Shown: positions 27,587 to 35,735 of the stretch, piece by piece
Position numbering within the stretch: position 1 is the first letter of the stretch
How the letters are laid out: each line of letters starts with the position of its first letter
Assembly: GCA_037134895.1 (NCBI GenBank)
Contig: JBAXLI010000003.1
Location: 69,018-133,017 of the forward strand
Source of the DNA: CAIRDP01 sp037134895
GTDB lineage: Bacteria; Bacteroidota; Bacteroidia; Bacteroidales; FEN-979
DNA length: 64,000 nucleotides
Direction of reading: 5' to 3'
The notes under the pieces: model-generated
What the model saw: only the letters and a program-made list of their open reading frames with translations
What the model was told of the DNA's origin: nothing
Databases searched by the model: none
Translations under genes and position numbers: made by a program

Positions 27587-28276
27587 ATGGCATTAGTTAA
27601 AAAGTACCCCTCTCTGGTCACCGGGTTTGTCAACAAAGGCGAAAACCTTTATGCCGTTGAGTTTAAATCGGAATGCGGAGTGTACAAATATTCACCCGGA
27701 CAATTCCTGCATCTTGCCTTGGATGAATATGACCCCAGTGCGCAATGGCCTGAATCCCGTTGTTTTAGCATGCAATCGGCTCCAAGCGACGAAACCATTA
27801 AAATCACATTTTCGGTTAAAGGGGTTTTCACGAACCGTATGAAGAATGAATTATTTACCGGCAAGAAAGTCACCCTGAAACTACCGTTCGGCAACTTGTT
27901 TGAGCAGAAACATAGTAAAACAAACACTGTATTTATTGCCGGAGGAACAGGCCTCACCCCTTTTCTCTCCCTTTTTACAAACACCACCTTTGGCAATTAT
28001 ATAAATCCTGTTCTTTATGCCGGATTTCGCAACCGAGCACTGAATATTTACAATGATGAACTCGAATCGGCAAAGATCATCAACCCCTCATTCAGACCCA
28101 TGATACAATATGAAGATGAAGCAGGGATGCTCGACATTAAAATAATTCTGGCTGAAAACCCTGAAAACCCTGCCTTTTTCATCTCGGGACCGCCTCTGAT
28201 GATTAAGTTTTTTAAAACTTATCTACTGGATCAGGGAGCGAATGAATCGAATGTGTTGAACGATAACTGGGAATAA
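27587..28276 (+). CDS. E1-partner reductase (AscD/RfbI-like FNR domain without ferredoxin domain)
   Basis: 229 residues with the ferredoxin-NADP reductase fold. The FAD motif is RCFS (58-61, variant of RxYS), the NAD(P)H motif GGTGLTPFLS (119-128), and SGPPLMIKFF near the end. It starts directly after the rfbH stop, so it is probably the reductase that feeds electrons to the E1 iron-sulfur centre. Known E3 proteins such as AscD and RfbI are about 330 residues with a plant-type [2Fe-2S] ferredoxin domain; none is present here, so electrons may pass straight from FAD to the E1 cluster or via a separate ferredoxin. Confidence 0.85.
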   Translation: MALVKKYPSLVTGFVNKGENLYAVEFKSECGVYKYSPGQFLHLALDEYDPSAQWPESRCFSMQSAPSDETIKITFSVKGVFTNRMKNELFTGKKVTLKLPFGNLFEQKHSKTNTVFIAGGTGLTPFLSLFTNTTFGNYINPVLYAGFRNRALNIYNDELESAKIINPSFRPMIQYEDEAGMLDIKIILAENPENPAFFISGPPLMIKFFKTYLLDQGANESNVLNDNWE

Positions 28277-28277
28277 T

Positions 28278-28814
28278 ATGAAAATTGAAGAAACAACGAT
28301 CGAAGGCTTAAAACTTATCCGCCTCAACAGGTTTGAAGATATACGCGGAAGCTTTGTCAAACCGTTCAATGCTGAATTCTTTGAATCAAATTCGTTGGAA
28401 ACAAACCTGAGGGAATGCTATTTCTCCCTCTCCCATTCGAATGTGATCAGGGGAATGCATTTTCAGCTGCCACCATTTGAGCATACCAAACTTGTGTTTG
28501 TGAACAACGGATCAATTCTGGATGTGGTCTTAGACATCCGCAAAGATTCAAAAACATTTGGTAAATATTTCTCTGTCCAAATAACGGAAGATGACCCTAT
28601 CTTAGTGTATATTCCAATAGGTTGTGCGCACGGTTTTTTGAGCCTCGAAAATTCCACTATTGTATCATATATGCAAACTACGGTGTATAAAAAGGATTGC
28701 GATGTAGGCATACATTATGATTCGTTCGGTATGGACTGGAAGGTTAGAAATCCTATAATTTCTGACCGGGATAAGTCGTTTGTAAATTTTACTGATTTTA
28801 TTTCGCCATTTTAA
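28278..28814 (+). CDS. RmlC-like cupin sugar epimerase
   Basis: 178 residues, matching RmlC family length. Motifs: FEDIRGSFVKPF, NVIRGMHFQLPP with the catalytic His region, and VYIPIGCAHGFLSLE plus a late Y-x-x-D/S region. RmlC converts dTDP-4-keto-6-deoxyglucose at C3 and C5. Located 1 base after the E3-like gene, it may be a C5 epimerase of the CDP-4-keto-3,6-dideoxyhexose (AscE-like), giving an L-series sugar such as ascarylose. Substrate is inferred from context; a dTDP-sugar is possible although no rmlABD genes are seen. Confidence 0.8.
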   Translation: MKIEETTIEGLKLIRLNRFEDIRGSFVKPFNAEFFESNSLETNLRECYFSLSHSNVIRGMHFQLPPFEHTKLVFVNNGSILDVVLDIRKDSKTFGKYFSVQITEDDPILVYIPIGCAHGFLSLENSTIVSYMQTTVYKKDCDVGIHYDSFGMDWKVRNPIISDRDKSFVNFTDFISPF

Positions 28815-28844
28815 ACTACTCTATATATCAAGAACCGCGATATA

Positions 28845-29714
28845 GTGATTTTTTCCCTGAGCCGGCATGATGAGCAGGGAGGATTAAACTGTTTCAGCAT
28901 TGCAAAGGAGTTTGCAAAAAACAACAGGGTGATCTTTATCGATCATCCATATACTATTAAAGATTTTGTTCTGAATGATATCAAAGGAGATGTAAGATGG
29001 AGATTAAAACATTTTATCCCTTTTCGCTGCGGCATTTCCAAATACAGAGGAGACGAAGCCAGTTTATATATTCTGTCACTCCCTCCTGTCATACCTATTA
29101 ATTACCTTGAACCAGGTGGGCTTTACAATGCTCTGCAAGGAATAAATACAACGATCATCGGAAAGCGGATAGCGGGGGCTATAAAAAAACTTTCTTTAAA
29201 AAATATAATTTACATCAATGCATTCAACTTTTATTACCCCGACCTTAAAAAGTATATTAAGCCTTCACTCTATATTTATTACTGCATTGATATAATGATC
29301 AAACCATATTCGCTCAGGCATGGTCCCAGGCTAGAAAATCAATTATTAAAAGAAGTAGATGTTGTAATCACAACCGCTCCGAAACTTCAGCAAGCAAAAA
29401 AGGTAATTAATCCAAATAGTTACCTGGTTACAAATGCTGCTGATTTTAATCTTTCAAGCAAAGCCCTTTCTCCATCAACATCAGTCGCTTCTGAACTTAA
29501 AGAGTTTCCAAAGCCCATCATTGGGTATTTGGGGAGTATAGAACGCCGAATTGATTATATCCTTATTGGATCTGTTGCAAGAAAAAATAAGGAATGGACA
29601 TTTGTTTTGGTAGGCCCTCTTGAGTGCAAGTACATTCCTGATGAACTTTTTACAATCCCAAACATTATTTTTATTAAACAACAACCCTATCATGTCAAAT
29701 TGCACGAGAATTGA
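28845..29714 (+). pseudogene. Glycosyltransferase, 5' part, split by IS21-family element
   Basis: The frame encodes DIVIFSLSRHDEQGGL ... FIDHPYTIKDF at the N-terminus, like the two intact glycosyltransferases at 38.0 and 39.2 kb. The start is uncertain: GTG 28845 was chosen, but an upstream non-standard codon is possible. The original reading ends in ...IKQQPYH at 29692; the residues after that come from the insertion sequence. Joining 28845-29692 to 32199-32532 gives a continuous 394-codon frame (393 residues), close to the 402 and 398 residues of its relatives. The protein should be inactive because the second Rossmann half is separated. Confidence 0.9.
29687..29692 (+). repeat. Left 6-bp target site duplication
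   Basis: CTATCA occurs directly before the left IS end and again directly after the right end at 32193-32198. Deleting the element with one copy restores the glycosyltransferase frame, so this is the target duplication. Confidence 0.9.
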
Positions 29715-29789
29715 CCCAGGGATTTGCAACAAAATTGACCCACCCACAAAAGTAAGATTAACTTGCTTCGGTGACCAAAACCGGAGCTT

Positions 29790-31229
29790 ATGTACAGAGT
29801 GGGTATGTATAACACGATCAAAACACATTTAGAACTTGGACACTCCATACGGAGTACGTCTAAATTATTGGCTATCAGTCGGAACACGGTTCGAACGATT
29901 GCCCGACAATTAGAAACAGGACAAGAAGTTCCAAAGAATCTAACGCGCAAGAAAAAACTCCAGGATTATCAATCTGAGATTGTTACGATGATGAATAAAG
30001 GAAAATCATCGGTTTTAATCCATGAACACCTGGTGGATCGATATCAATTGGCAGTGGATTATACGACGGTCTCCCGATTTGTTACTGAGATGAAAGGAAC
30101 AGAAGTATTTGTTCCGGTGCTAACACCGCCTGGGCAGGAAGCCCAGGTTGATTTTGGATATATCGGTCGATTCATGAAAGACGGAAAGAGAGTCAAAGTC
30201 TGGGCGTTCTGCATGGTTTTAAGTTATAGCCGGTATAGTTTTTACTGCCTGGTGACCAACCAAAGCGTTGAAAGTTTTATTCGTTGTCATTGGCTGGCCT
30301 TTGAATATTTTTGCGGTGTGACCCTGGTTGTTCGCCTTGATAACCTTAAAGCAGGTGTTATAACACCCGACTTTTTTGAACCGGTTTACCAGGAAGAATA
30401 TGCCCGGTTTTTGGATCATTATAGCAGCCATCCTATCGCCTGCCGACCTCACACTCCTCAACATAAGGGTAAAGTAGAACGGGGTATCGGTTATTTGAAA
30501 GAGAATTTTGTTAAACGCTATATCGACCATGATCTTGATTATCATGCGATGGAACAAAAGCTTGCAGTATGGCTTGAGAGTGTTTGTAATGCACGAAAGC
30601 ATGGGACCACACGAAAGGTCCCAGCCGAAGTGTTTCAACAGGAAGAACGATCGGTATTACAATCTTTGCCTGCATTGCGCTATGAGTATCCTGTGATTGA
30701 ACAACGAAAAGTCGATTCGTACGGGCATGTTCACTATGGGTATAACTTTTACTCCGTACCGGATTATTTATCCGGAGAGCAGCTCACCGTCAAAGTCACC
30801 GGGAACATTCTTCGGGTGTACCAGGGACAGCTTGAAATTACCTGCCATGCCGTGGTCCATGGCCAGGGAATCTATGTTACCAAAAAGGAACACCAGCCTT
30901 CCTATAAAACCAAGAAAGATCTTCATTGGTATGAAGAGAAGGCGACTGAAATGGGGCATGATGTAACCGCATTTATGGAGCTAGCCCGGCAGTATCGTCC
31001 ATTGCATTGGTATGATTACATGAAAGGGGTGATCAGTCTGAGCAAAGTATACTCTCATCAGGAAATCAACCAAGCTTGTAAACGGGCTGTAACGTATAAC
31101 AACATCAGTTATCAGACGGTAAAAAATATCCTCGATAAGAAACTGCATGTTGAAGATCAAGAGGTTTTATCCCCTGTGGCCTTTGGTGGTTGGGGACATG
31201 AGTTGTCCATGTATGATCAAATCCTCTAG
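29790..31229 (+). CDS. istA: IS21 family transposase IstA
   Basis: 479 residues. An N-terminal helix-turn-helix (RSTSKLLAISRNTVRTIARQLETG) binds the terminal repeats, and the integrase core has the DDE residues Asp121 (QVDFGYIG), Asp184 (VVRLDNLKAG) and Glu230 (HKGKVERGIGYLKENF). A GGAG-containing site lies just upstream of the ATG. It catalyses strand cutting and joining. IstB follows 3 bases after its stop, the usual pairing. Confidence 0.96.
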   Translation: MYRVGMYNTIKTHLELGHSIRSTSKLLAISRNTVRTIARQLETGQEVPKNLTRKKKLQDYQSEIVTMMNKGKSSVLIHEHLVDRYQLAVDYTTVSRFVTEMKGTEVFVPVLTPPGQEAQVDFGYIGRFMKDGKRVKVWAFCMVLSYSRYSFYCLVTNQSVESFIRCHWLAFEYFCGVTLVVRLDNLKAGVITPDFFEPVYQEEYARFLDHYSSHPIACRPHTPQHKGKVERGIGYLKENFVKRYIDHDLDYHAMEQKLAVWLESVCNARKHGTTRKVPAEVFQQEERSVLQSLPALRYEYPVIEQRKVDSYGHVHYGYNFYSVPDYLSGEQLTVKVTGNILRVYQGQLEITCHAVVHGQGIYVTKKEHQPSYKTKKDLHWYEEKATEMGHDVTAFMELARQYRPLHWYDYMKGVISLSKVYSHQEINQACKRAVTYNNISYQTVKNILDKKLHVEDQEVLSPVAFGGWGHELSMYDQIL

Positions 31230-31232
31230 ACC

Positions 31233-31991
31233 ATGGAAGCAGTAAGAGAAAAACTGAAGATCTTACGTCTGAGTGGTGCCAGTGCATCGCTTGAGAGCCG
31301 TAACCGGTATGCTCTGGATAACAAGTGTAGCTATCTGGAGTTTTTGGAGATGCTCCTGGAAGATGAATGTGTTCGCCGTAAGAGCAATGGGTTCGAACGA
31401 AAATTGAAAGCATCCCGCCTGGATCCATCAAAAACATTGGAAGCGTTCGACTTCCGTTTTCAACCCGATATCGATAAACGACAGATCCAGGAACTGGCTT
31501 CCTGTAGGTTTATTAACGATAGACAAAACGTTATTTTTATGGGTAAGCCCGGTGTAGGAAAAACTCATCTGGCCAATGCTATTGGACTCAGCGCCCTGCA
31601 TCAAGGCCAAGAAGTAATGCTGGTTCATGCCAATACCCTAATTGATGATTTATATCGCTACAAGGCTGATGGAAGATACCAGGCAGCACTGAGAAAATAT
31701 AAACGGCTGGATCTTCTGATCATCGATGAGCTTGGATTTAAACGAATCCCACGCAATGGCCTGGATGACTTCTTTGATGTCATCCGTAGCCGTTATGAAA
31801 CCGGTTCTATCATCATTACCACCAACCGGACTTTTGAAGACTGGGGGAGTTTGTTTGAAGACCCTGTCATGGCTTCTGCAATTATCGACAGACTCATTCA
31901 TCATGCTCAGATCATAAAAATCGCCGGAAACAGTTACCGGATAAAAAAAAGAAGCGAACTAACAGAAAGTGAAACAACAAGATCAAAATAG
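31233..31991 (+). CDS. istB: IS21 family ATPase helper IstB
   Basis: 252 residues with an AAA+ DnaC-like domain: Walker A GKPGVGKT (104-111), Walker B LLIIDELG, and sensor ITTNRTFEDWG. IstB-type proteins bind DNA and direct IstA to target sites. C-terminal helical positions IIDRLIHHAQIIKIAGNSYRIKK complete the domain. It is full length and intact, followed by about 200 bases containing the right-end repeats. Confidence 0.95.
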   Translation: MEAVREKLKILRLSGASASLESRNRYALDNKCSYLEFLEMLLEDECVRRKSNGFERKLKASRLDPSKTLEAFDFRFQPDIDKRQIQELASCRFINDRQNVIFMGKPGVGKTHLANAIGLSALHQGQEVMLVHANTLIDDLYRYKADGRYQAALRKYKRLDLLIIDELGFKRIPRNGLDDFFDVIRSRYETGSIIITTNRTFEDWGSLFEDPVMASAIIDRLIHHAQIIKIAGNSYRIKKRSELTESETTRSK

Positions 31992-31992
31992 G

Positions 31993-32030
31993 TGGGTCAG
32001 TTTTATTGCAACTTGCAATACTATTGACCC
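31993..32030. repeat. Inverted repeat just after istB
   Basis: The right-end repeat TGGGTCAGTTTTATTGCAA (31993-32011) faces a reverse copy (32013-32030), with 15 of 18 bases matching. The pair can fold into a hairpin 1 base after the istB stop, so it may end transcription, bind transposase, or both. No T-tract follows, which argues against a simple terminator. Confidence 0.5.
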
Positions 32031-32192
32031 GGGTGAACAACGAATGAAGGTATTTTTTGTTTCTGGCGGCATGCCGCCAGAAACAAATCCTGGTAAAAAG
32101 AAGTATTATCGATGATTATTGAATTAATTTTGTCAAACAAGGTGGGTCACTTTTAATGCAATTTAGTGGGTCAAAATTAATGCAAGGTGACA

Positions 32193-32532
32193 CTATCATC
32201 GCATTCCTGAGTTTTTAAAGGGGTTTGACGTTGGAATGGTGCCGTTTAAAACTGATGAAGTAAGCAGAACCATTTTTCCTCTGAAATTGTATGAGTACCT
32301 TGGAGCCGGATTACCAGTGGTCAGCACCAATTTTAATCCGGATATTTTAGAAAAAACCAAGGATGTGGTTTTCCTTGCCGATACTCCTGAACTTTTTGCA
32401 GATGCAATTGTTCAGGCCTTACAATCGAACACTGAGAAAAACATTCAAAAAAGACTTGAAATTGCCCGTAATAATACCTGGGAACAAAGGATAGAAGAAT
32501 TTTCTGATATTATTGAATCATTGCATAAATGA
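32193..32532 (+). pseudogene. Glycosyltransferase, 3' part, downstream of IS21 element
   Basis: After the right CTATCA copy, the frame HRIPEFLKGFDVGMVPFKTDEVSRTIFPLKLYEYLGAGLP resumes the split glycosyltransferase, ending in a normal stop. It contains the family C-terminal donor-binding pattern FDVGMVPF ... KLYEYLGAGLPVVST. An internal ATG (32236) could allow a 98-residue fragment, but it would lack the acceptor half. The hexapeptide acetyltransferase starts 54 bases later; transcription into it may be affected by the IS. Confidence 0.9.
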
Positions 32533-32586
32533 AATGAAGTGCCTTTTACTGGCGCCTTATCGTATTCCTGACATCATGTTAAGATT

Positions 32587-33225
32587 ATGCCTATAATAAA
32601 GAAATCATTTGTCAAAGGGGTTATAGAGAGGCATCAATACCTGAGAGATATTGGTCAGCAGATAATTTACAATCAGGGAGGATTGACCCCGAGATGGTGG
32701 GTAAGAAATATCCTGAATCGTTTCTTTCATAAAATTGGTAAAAAGACGAAGATCAGAAAACGTCTTTCGAGGCATGATCTCTATCCCTGGCATAAATTTG
32801 TAATAGGAGATCACTCGACCATTGAGTGTTTTACAGTTCTAAATAATGGTGCAGGAGATCTGATCATTGGCAAGGACGTCCTTATTGGGATTGGAAGCAT
32901 TATCGTTGGTCCTGTGACAATAGGCGATCATTCAGGAACAGGTCAGCATGTTTTTATATCGGGATTTAATCATAGTTATGATGATCCAGCTATAGAAACA
33001 CGCTTACAACCCCTTGATAAAAAGCCAGTTGTATTGGGGATTGATGTTCATATCGGTTCCAATTCTGTAGTACTTTCTGGCGTCACAATCGGAGATAAAA
33101 CACAAATAGGAGCTGGAAGCGTTGTTACCAAAGACATACCATCGTATTGCGTCGCTGCGGGTAATCCGGCAAAAATCCTAAAGAAATACAACTTTGAAAC
33201 AAGGCTTTGGGAGCCTGCCTGCTGA
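32587..33225 (+). CDS. Left-handed beta-helix (hexapeptide) acetyltransferase
   Basis: 212 residues with hexapeptide repeats: IGDHSTIECFTVLNNGAGDLIIGKDVLIGIGSIIVGPVTIGDHS and later VHIGSNSVVLSGVTIGDKTQIGAGSVVTKDIPSYCVAAGNPAKILK. This is typical of CatB/NodL/WbbJ-like O-acetyltransferases that form trimers and use acetyl-CoA. A conserved His lies in FISGFNHSYDD. It probably acetylates a sugar of the repeat unit. A relative lies at 40.4 kb. A strong promoter candidate for the next operon follows it. Confidence 0.88.
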   Translation: MPIIKKSFVKGVIERHQYLRDIGQQIIYNQGGLTPRWWVRNILNRFFHKIGKKTKIRKRLSRHDLYPWHKFVIGDHSTIECFTVLNNGAGDLIIGKDVLIGIGSIIVGPVTIGDHSGTGQHVFISGFNHSYDDPAIETRLQPLDKKPVVLGIDVHIGSNSVVLSGVTIGDKTQIGAGSVVTKDIPSYCVAAGNPAKILKKYNFETRLWEPAC

Positions 33226-33261
33226 ACCGAATATTCACTGTCGCTCATCTTGTGCTTATTG

Positions 33262-33296
33262 TTTGTTGGAATTGCATTAGCTTTAAGTTATATTTG
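33262..33296 (+). promoter_or_regulatory. Promoter before the GT2 pair (TTG-N20-TATATTTG)
   Basis: TTG at 33266-33268 (an overlapping TTTG ends at 33265) is followed after 20 bases by TATATTTG at 33289-33296, matching the Bacteroidota consensus. The ATG of the next gene is at 33329. This promoter could keep the downstream glycosyltransferases expressed despite the upstream IS insertion. Confidence 0.5.
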
Positions 33297-33328
33297 CAAG
33301 TCTTCGGTTTTAATGAAAATTCATCGGT

Positions 33329-34534
33329 ATGGCTAAAGAGATTCTGATATCAATTGCTCAGATCATTCAGATCCTTATTTTTACTTATCTGGCGTTATCA
33401 ACACTTTACTTTTTAGTATTTTCTATTGCTGGATTGTTCACTCATCGTATCCCTCCCTGTTCTGAAAATACCTTCAACAGATTCATAGTGTTGATTCCCG
33501 GCTATAAGGAGGATTTAGTGATTGTTGATGTTGCAGAGCATGCGCTAGGGCAGGATTATCCTCGTGACCGATATGATGTTGCTGTTATCGCCGATTCATT
33601 TCAGCCTGAAACACTTAAAAGTTTAAAAAAACTTCCGATTAAAGTGATCGAGGTAATCTTTGAAAAGAGTTCAAAATCCAGAGCGCTGAATAAAGCCATG
33701 TCGCTGCTTCCCGATGTGTATGATGCGGTAGTGATCCTCGATGCCGATAATTTGATGGCAAATGACTGCCTTGTTAAAATGAATGAAGCCCTAAACCGTG
33801 GCTTTGATGGTGTACAGGGGCACAGAACTTCAAAAAACCGCAATACGGACTTTGCTATCCTTGACTCGGTAAGTGAGGAGATCAATAACCAAATTTTCCG
33901 TAAAGGTCATCGAGTGCTTGGACTTTCCTCTGCACTGATTGGCTCAGGAATGGCATTCCATTATCAGCTTTATAAGCAATATATGTCAGACATTGACTCA
34001 ACTGGTGAAGATAGAGAACTGGAAATTAAATTGTTCAGCGATGGAAAAAAAATAGAATATCTAGATGATGCTTACATTTTTGATGAGAAAGTTCAAAAAT
34101 CGAAGGTTTTCATGGTTCAAAGAACCAGATGGCTTGCAAACCAGTTTATTTATGCAAAAAGATATTTTTTTTGGAGTATCAAACAACTAATTCTAAAGGG
34201 GAATATAACTCTTTTTGACAAAGTAATTCAGCAGCTTCTTCCTCCAAGGATTTTTCTGCTTGGCTTTTTGTTTATCATTTTATTTGTTTCTATACTATTT
34301 AATCCATTTAGATATACCTTCGCATGGATCTCACTAACCGTCCTTTGCGTCATCACCCTTGTTATTTCAACACCAAGAAAGTATTACACCTTTTCTACAT
34401 TAAAAGCAACTCTTCTTCTTCCAAAAGGCTTTATATTTATGTTTTATTCATTAATAAGGATATTTAAAACAAATAAAAGTTGGGGCCATACAATGCATAG
34501 TTTTAATAAAACAAATGATCTGAAAAAAAATTAA
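33329..34534 (+). CDS. Membrane glycosyltransferase family 2 (processive type)
   Basis: 401 residues. One N-terminal membrane segment, then a GT-A domain: VLIPGYKEDLVIVDVAEHAL, VVILDADNLM (DxD) and a Q-x-x-RW motif in QRTRWLANQ, followed by two or three C-terminal membrane segments. The QxxRW motif marks processive or cellulose-synthase-like transferases, which may both add the sugar and hold the growing chain. Donor unknown. A paralogue follows 5 bases later. Confidence 0.88.
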   Translation: MAKEILISIAQIIQILIFTYLALSTLYFLVFSIAGLFTHRIPPCSENTFNRFIVLIPGYKEDLVIVDVAEHALGQDYPRDRYDVAVIADSFQPETLKSLKKLPIKVIEVIFEKSSKSRALNKAMSLLPDVYDAVVILDADNLMANDCLVKMNEALNRGFDGVQGHRTSKNRNTDFAILDSVSEEINNQIFRKGHRVLGLSSALIGSGMAFHYQLYKQYMSDIDSTGEDRELEIKLFSDGKKIEYLDDAYIFDEKVQKSKVFMVQRTRWLANQFIYAKRYFFWSIKQLILKGNITLFDKVIQQLLPPRIFLLGFLFIILFVSILFNPFRYTFAWISLTVLCVITLVISTPRKYYTFSTLKATLLLPKGFIFMFYSLIRIFKTNKSWGHTMHSFNKTNDLKKN

Positions 34535-34539
34535 TAAAT

Positions 34540-35727
34540 ATGCAGCTAATACGTCATGTTGTCGGAATAATTGAAATTGTAATTTTCATTTATTTGGCTT
34601 TAAACGTGTTGTACATTCTTGTATTTGCAATTGCCGGCGTATTAAGGGATAAAAAAAGCAATTGGTGTTTCACAAGGTTTCGTCATATTACACTCCTGAT
34701 TACAGCATACAAAGAAGACTTTATTATTGAATCTATTATAAAATCAGCCCTCCAACAGGATTACCCTTCAGAAAACATTGAGATTATTTTGATTGCTGAT
34801 TCCTTCACTTCTCAAACAATTGAATCTTTAAAAGCTTATCAAATAAAATTGGTAATTGCTAAATTAAATGAAAGCACCAAGGTTTATTCAATGCAATTAG
34901 CTTTAAAATACTTATCTACTAAAACTGATTTTGTTGTCGTTCTTGATGCAGATAATGTAATGGAAAAAGGCTTCCTAAGAAAATTAAACCTTTCATTTGC
35001 ATCAGGCTTTAGGGTTTTTCAATGCCACCGGACTGCAAAAAACACAAATAGTTCATTTGCCCTTTTAGATGCAATCAGTGAGGAAGTAAATAATAATATT
35101 TTTCGTGAAGGTCAAAGGGCTCTTGGATTATCGGCTGCATTGATAGGTTCTGCGATTGCATTTGAGATTGATATTTACAATCAATTTATTCCTAATCTTA
35201 AGGCAATTGGTGGATTTGATAAAGAACTTGAGTTGGAACTTATGAAATCACAAATAAAAATTGAATATCTTAGCGATGCATATGTGTATGACGAAAAAGT
35301 TGCTGATTCTCAGGCCTTTTATAACCAACGCCGAAGATGGATTTCTGCCCAGCTTTTTTATTTAGGGAAAAGTATATTATCAAGTCTTTCTTCACTTTTC
35401 TTTCATGGGAATGTCGAATTGTTTAATAAAACACTGCAATTCTCTCTGTTTCCAAGAGCTATGTTACTGGGAACATTAATCACCATGAACTTCATTCATC
35501 TCTTTTTTGAACCCACTACTTTTTCATTTCTTTGGCTTTTAATGCTTATTTTATGTTCAATTGCAATACTAATATCAATTCCCCTACATTTTTATACAAA
35601 GCAAACAATGAAAGCGATACTTTCATTACCTGTTGCTTTCCTCCTGATGGTATTGATATTATTCAGGTTAAAAAAAGCCAATAAAAAATTCATACACACC
35701 GAGCATCATTATAAATCATATTTATAA
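34540..35727 (+). CDS. Membrane glycosyltransferase family 2, tandem paralogue
   Basis: 395 residues, colinear with the previous gene: LLITAYKEDFIIESIIKSAL, VVLDADNVM (DxD), LDAISEEVNNNIFREGQRALGLSAALIGS and QRRRWISAQ (QxxRW), with flanking membrane segments. The codon usage and sequence are more AT-rich than in the preceding copy. It likely adds a second sugar with similar chemistry. Duplication is inferred from shared architecture and neighbouring position. Confidence 0.88.
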   Translation: MQLIRHVVGIIEIVIFIYLALNVLYILVFAIAGVLRDKKSNWCFTRFRHITLLITAYKEDFIIESIIKSALQQDYPSENIEIILIADSFTSQTIESLKAYQIKLVIAKLNESTKVYSMQLALKYLSTKTDFVVVLDADNVMEKGFLRKLNLSFASGFRVFQCHRTAKNTNSSFALLDAISEEVNNNIFREGQRALGLSAALIGSAIAFEIDIYNQFIPNLKAIGGFDKELELELMKSQIKIEYLSDAYVYDEKVADSQAFYNQRRRWISAQLFYLGKSILSSLSSLFFHGNVELFNKTLQFSLFPRAMLLGTLITMNFIHLFFEPTTFSFLWLLMLILCSIAILISIPLHFYTKQTMKAILSLPVAFLLMVLILFRLKKANKKFIHTEHHYKSYL

Positions 35728-35735
35728 ATCAAAAT

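Larger units (their letters stand above)
29693..32192 (+). mobile_element. Complete IS21-family insertion sequence, 2500 bp
   Basis: The element spans from TGTCA at 29693 to TGACA at 32192 and encodes istA and istB. Its ends carry related repeats containing TTGCA and TTGACCCA: left copies at 29693-29718 and 29722-29742, right copies in inverted orientation at 31993-32011, 32143-32161 and 32167-32192. Repeated transposase-binding ends are typical of IS21 elements. A 6-bp target duplication flanks it and both genes are open, so it may be recent and active. Confidence 0.92.

Noticed and set aside
29714..32235. Outward promoter in the IS21 right end driving downstream genes
   Set aside because: No convincing TTG-N17-21-TAnnTTTG pair pointing out was seen.
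32534..32596. Short frame starting MKCLLLAPYRIPDIM resembling a glycosyltransferase start
   Set aside because: Only 20 codons, ends inside the acetyltransferase start region and no continuation in other frames; may be a remnant but too short to support.
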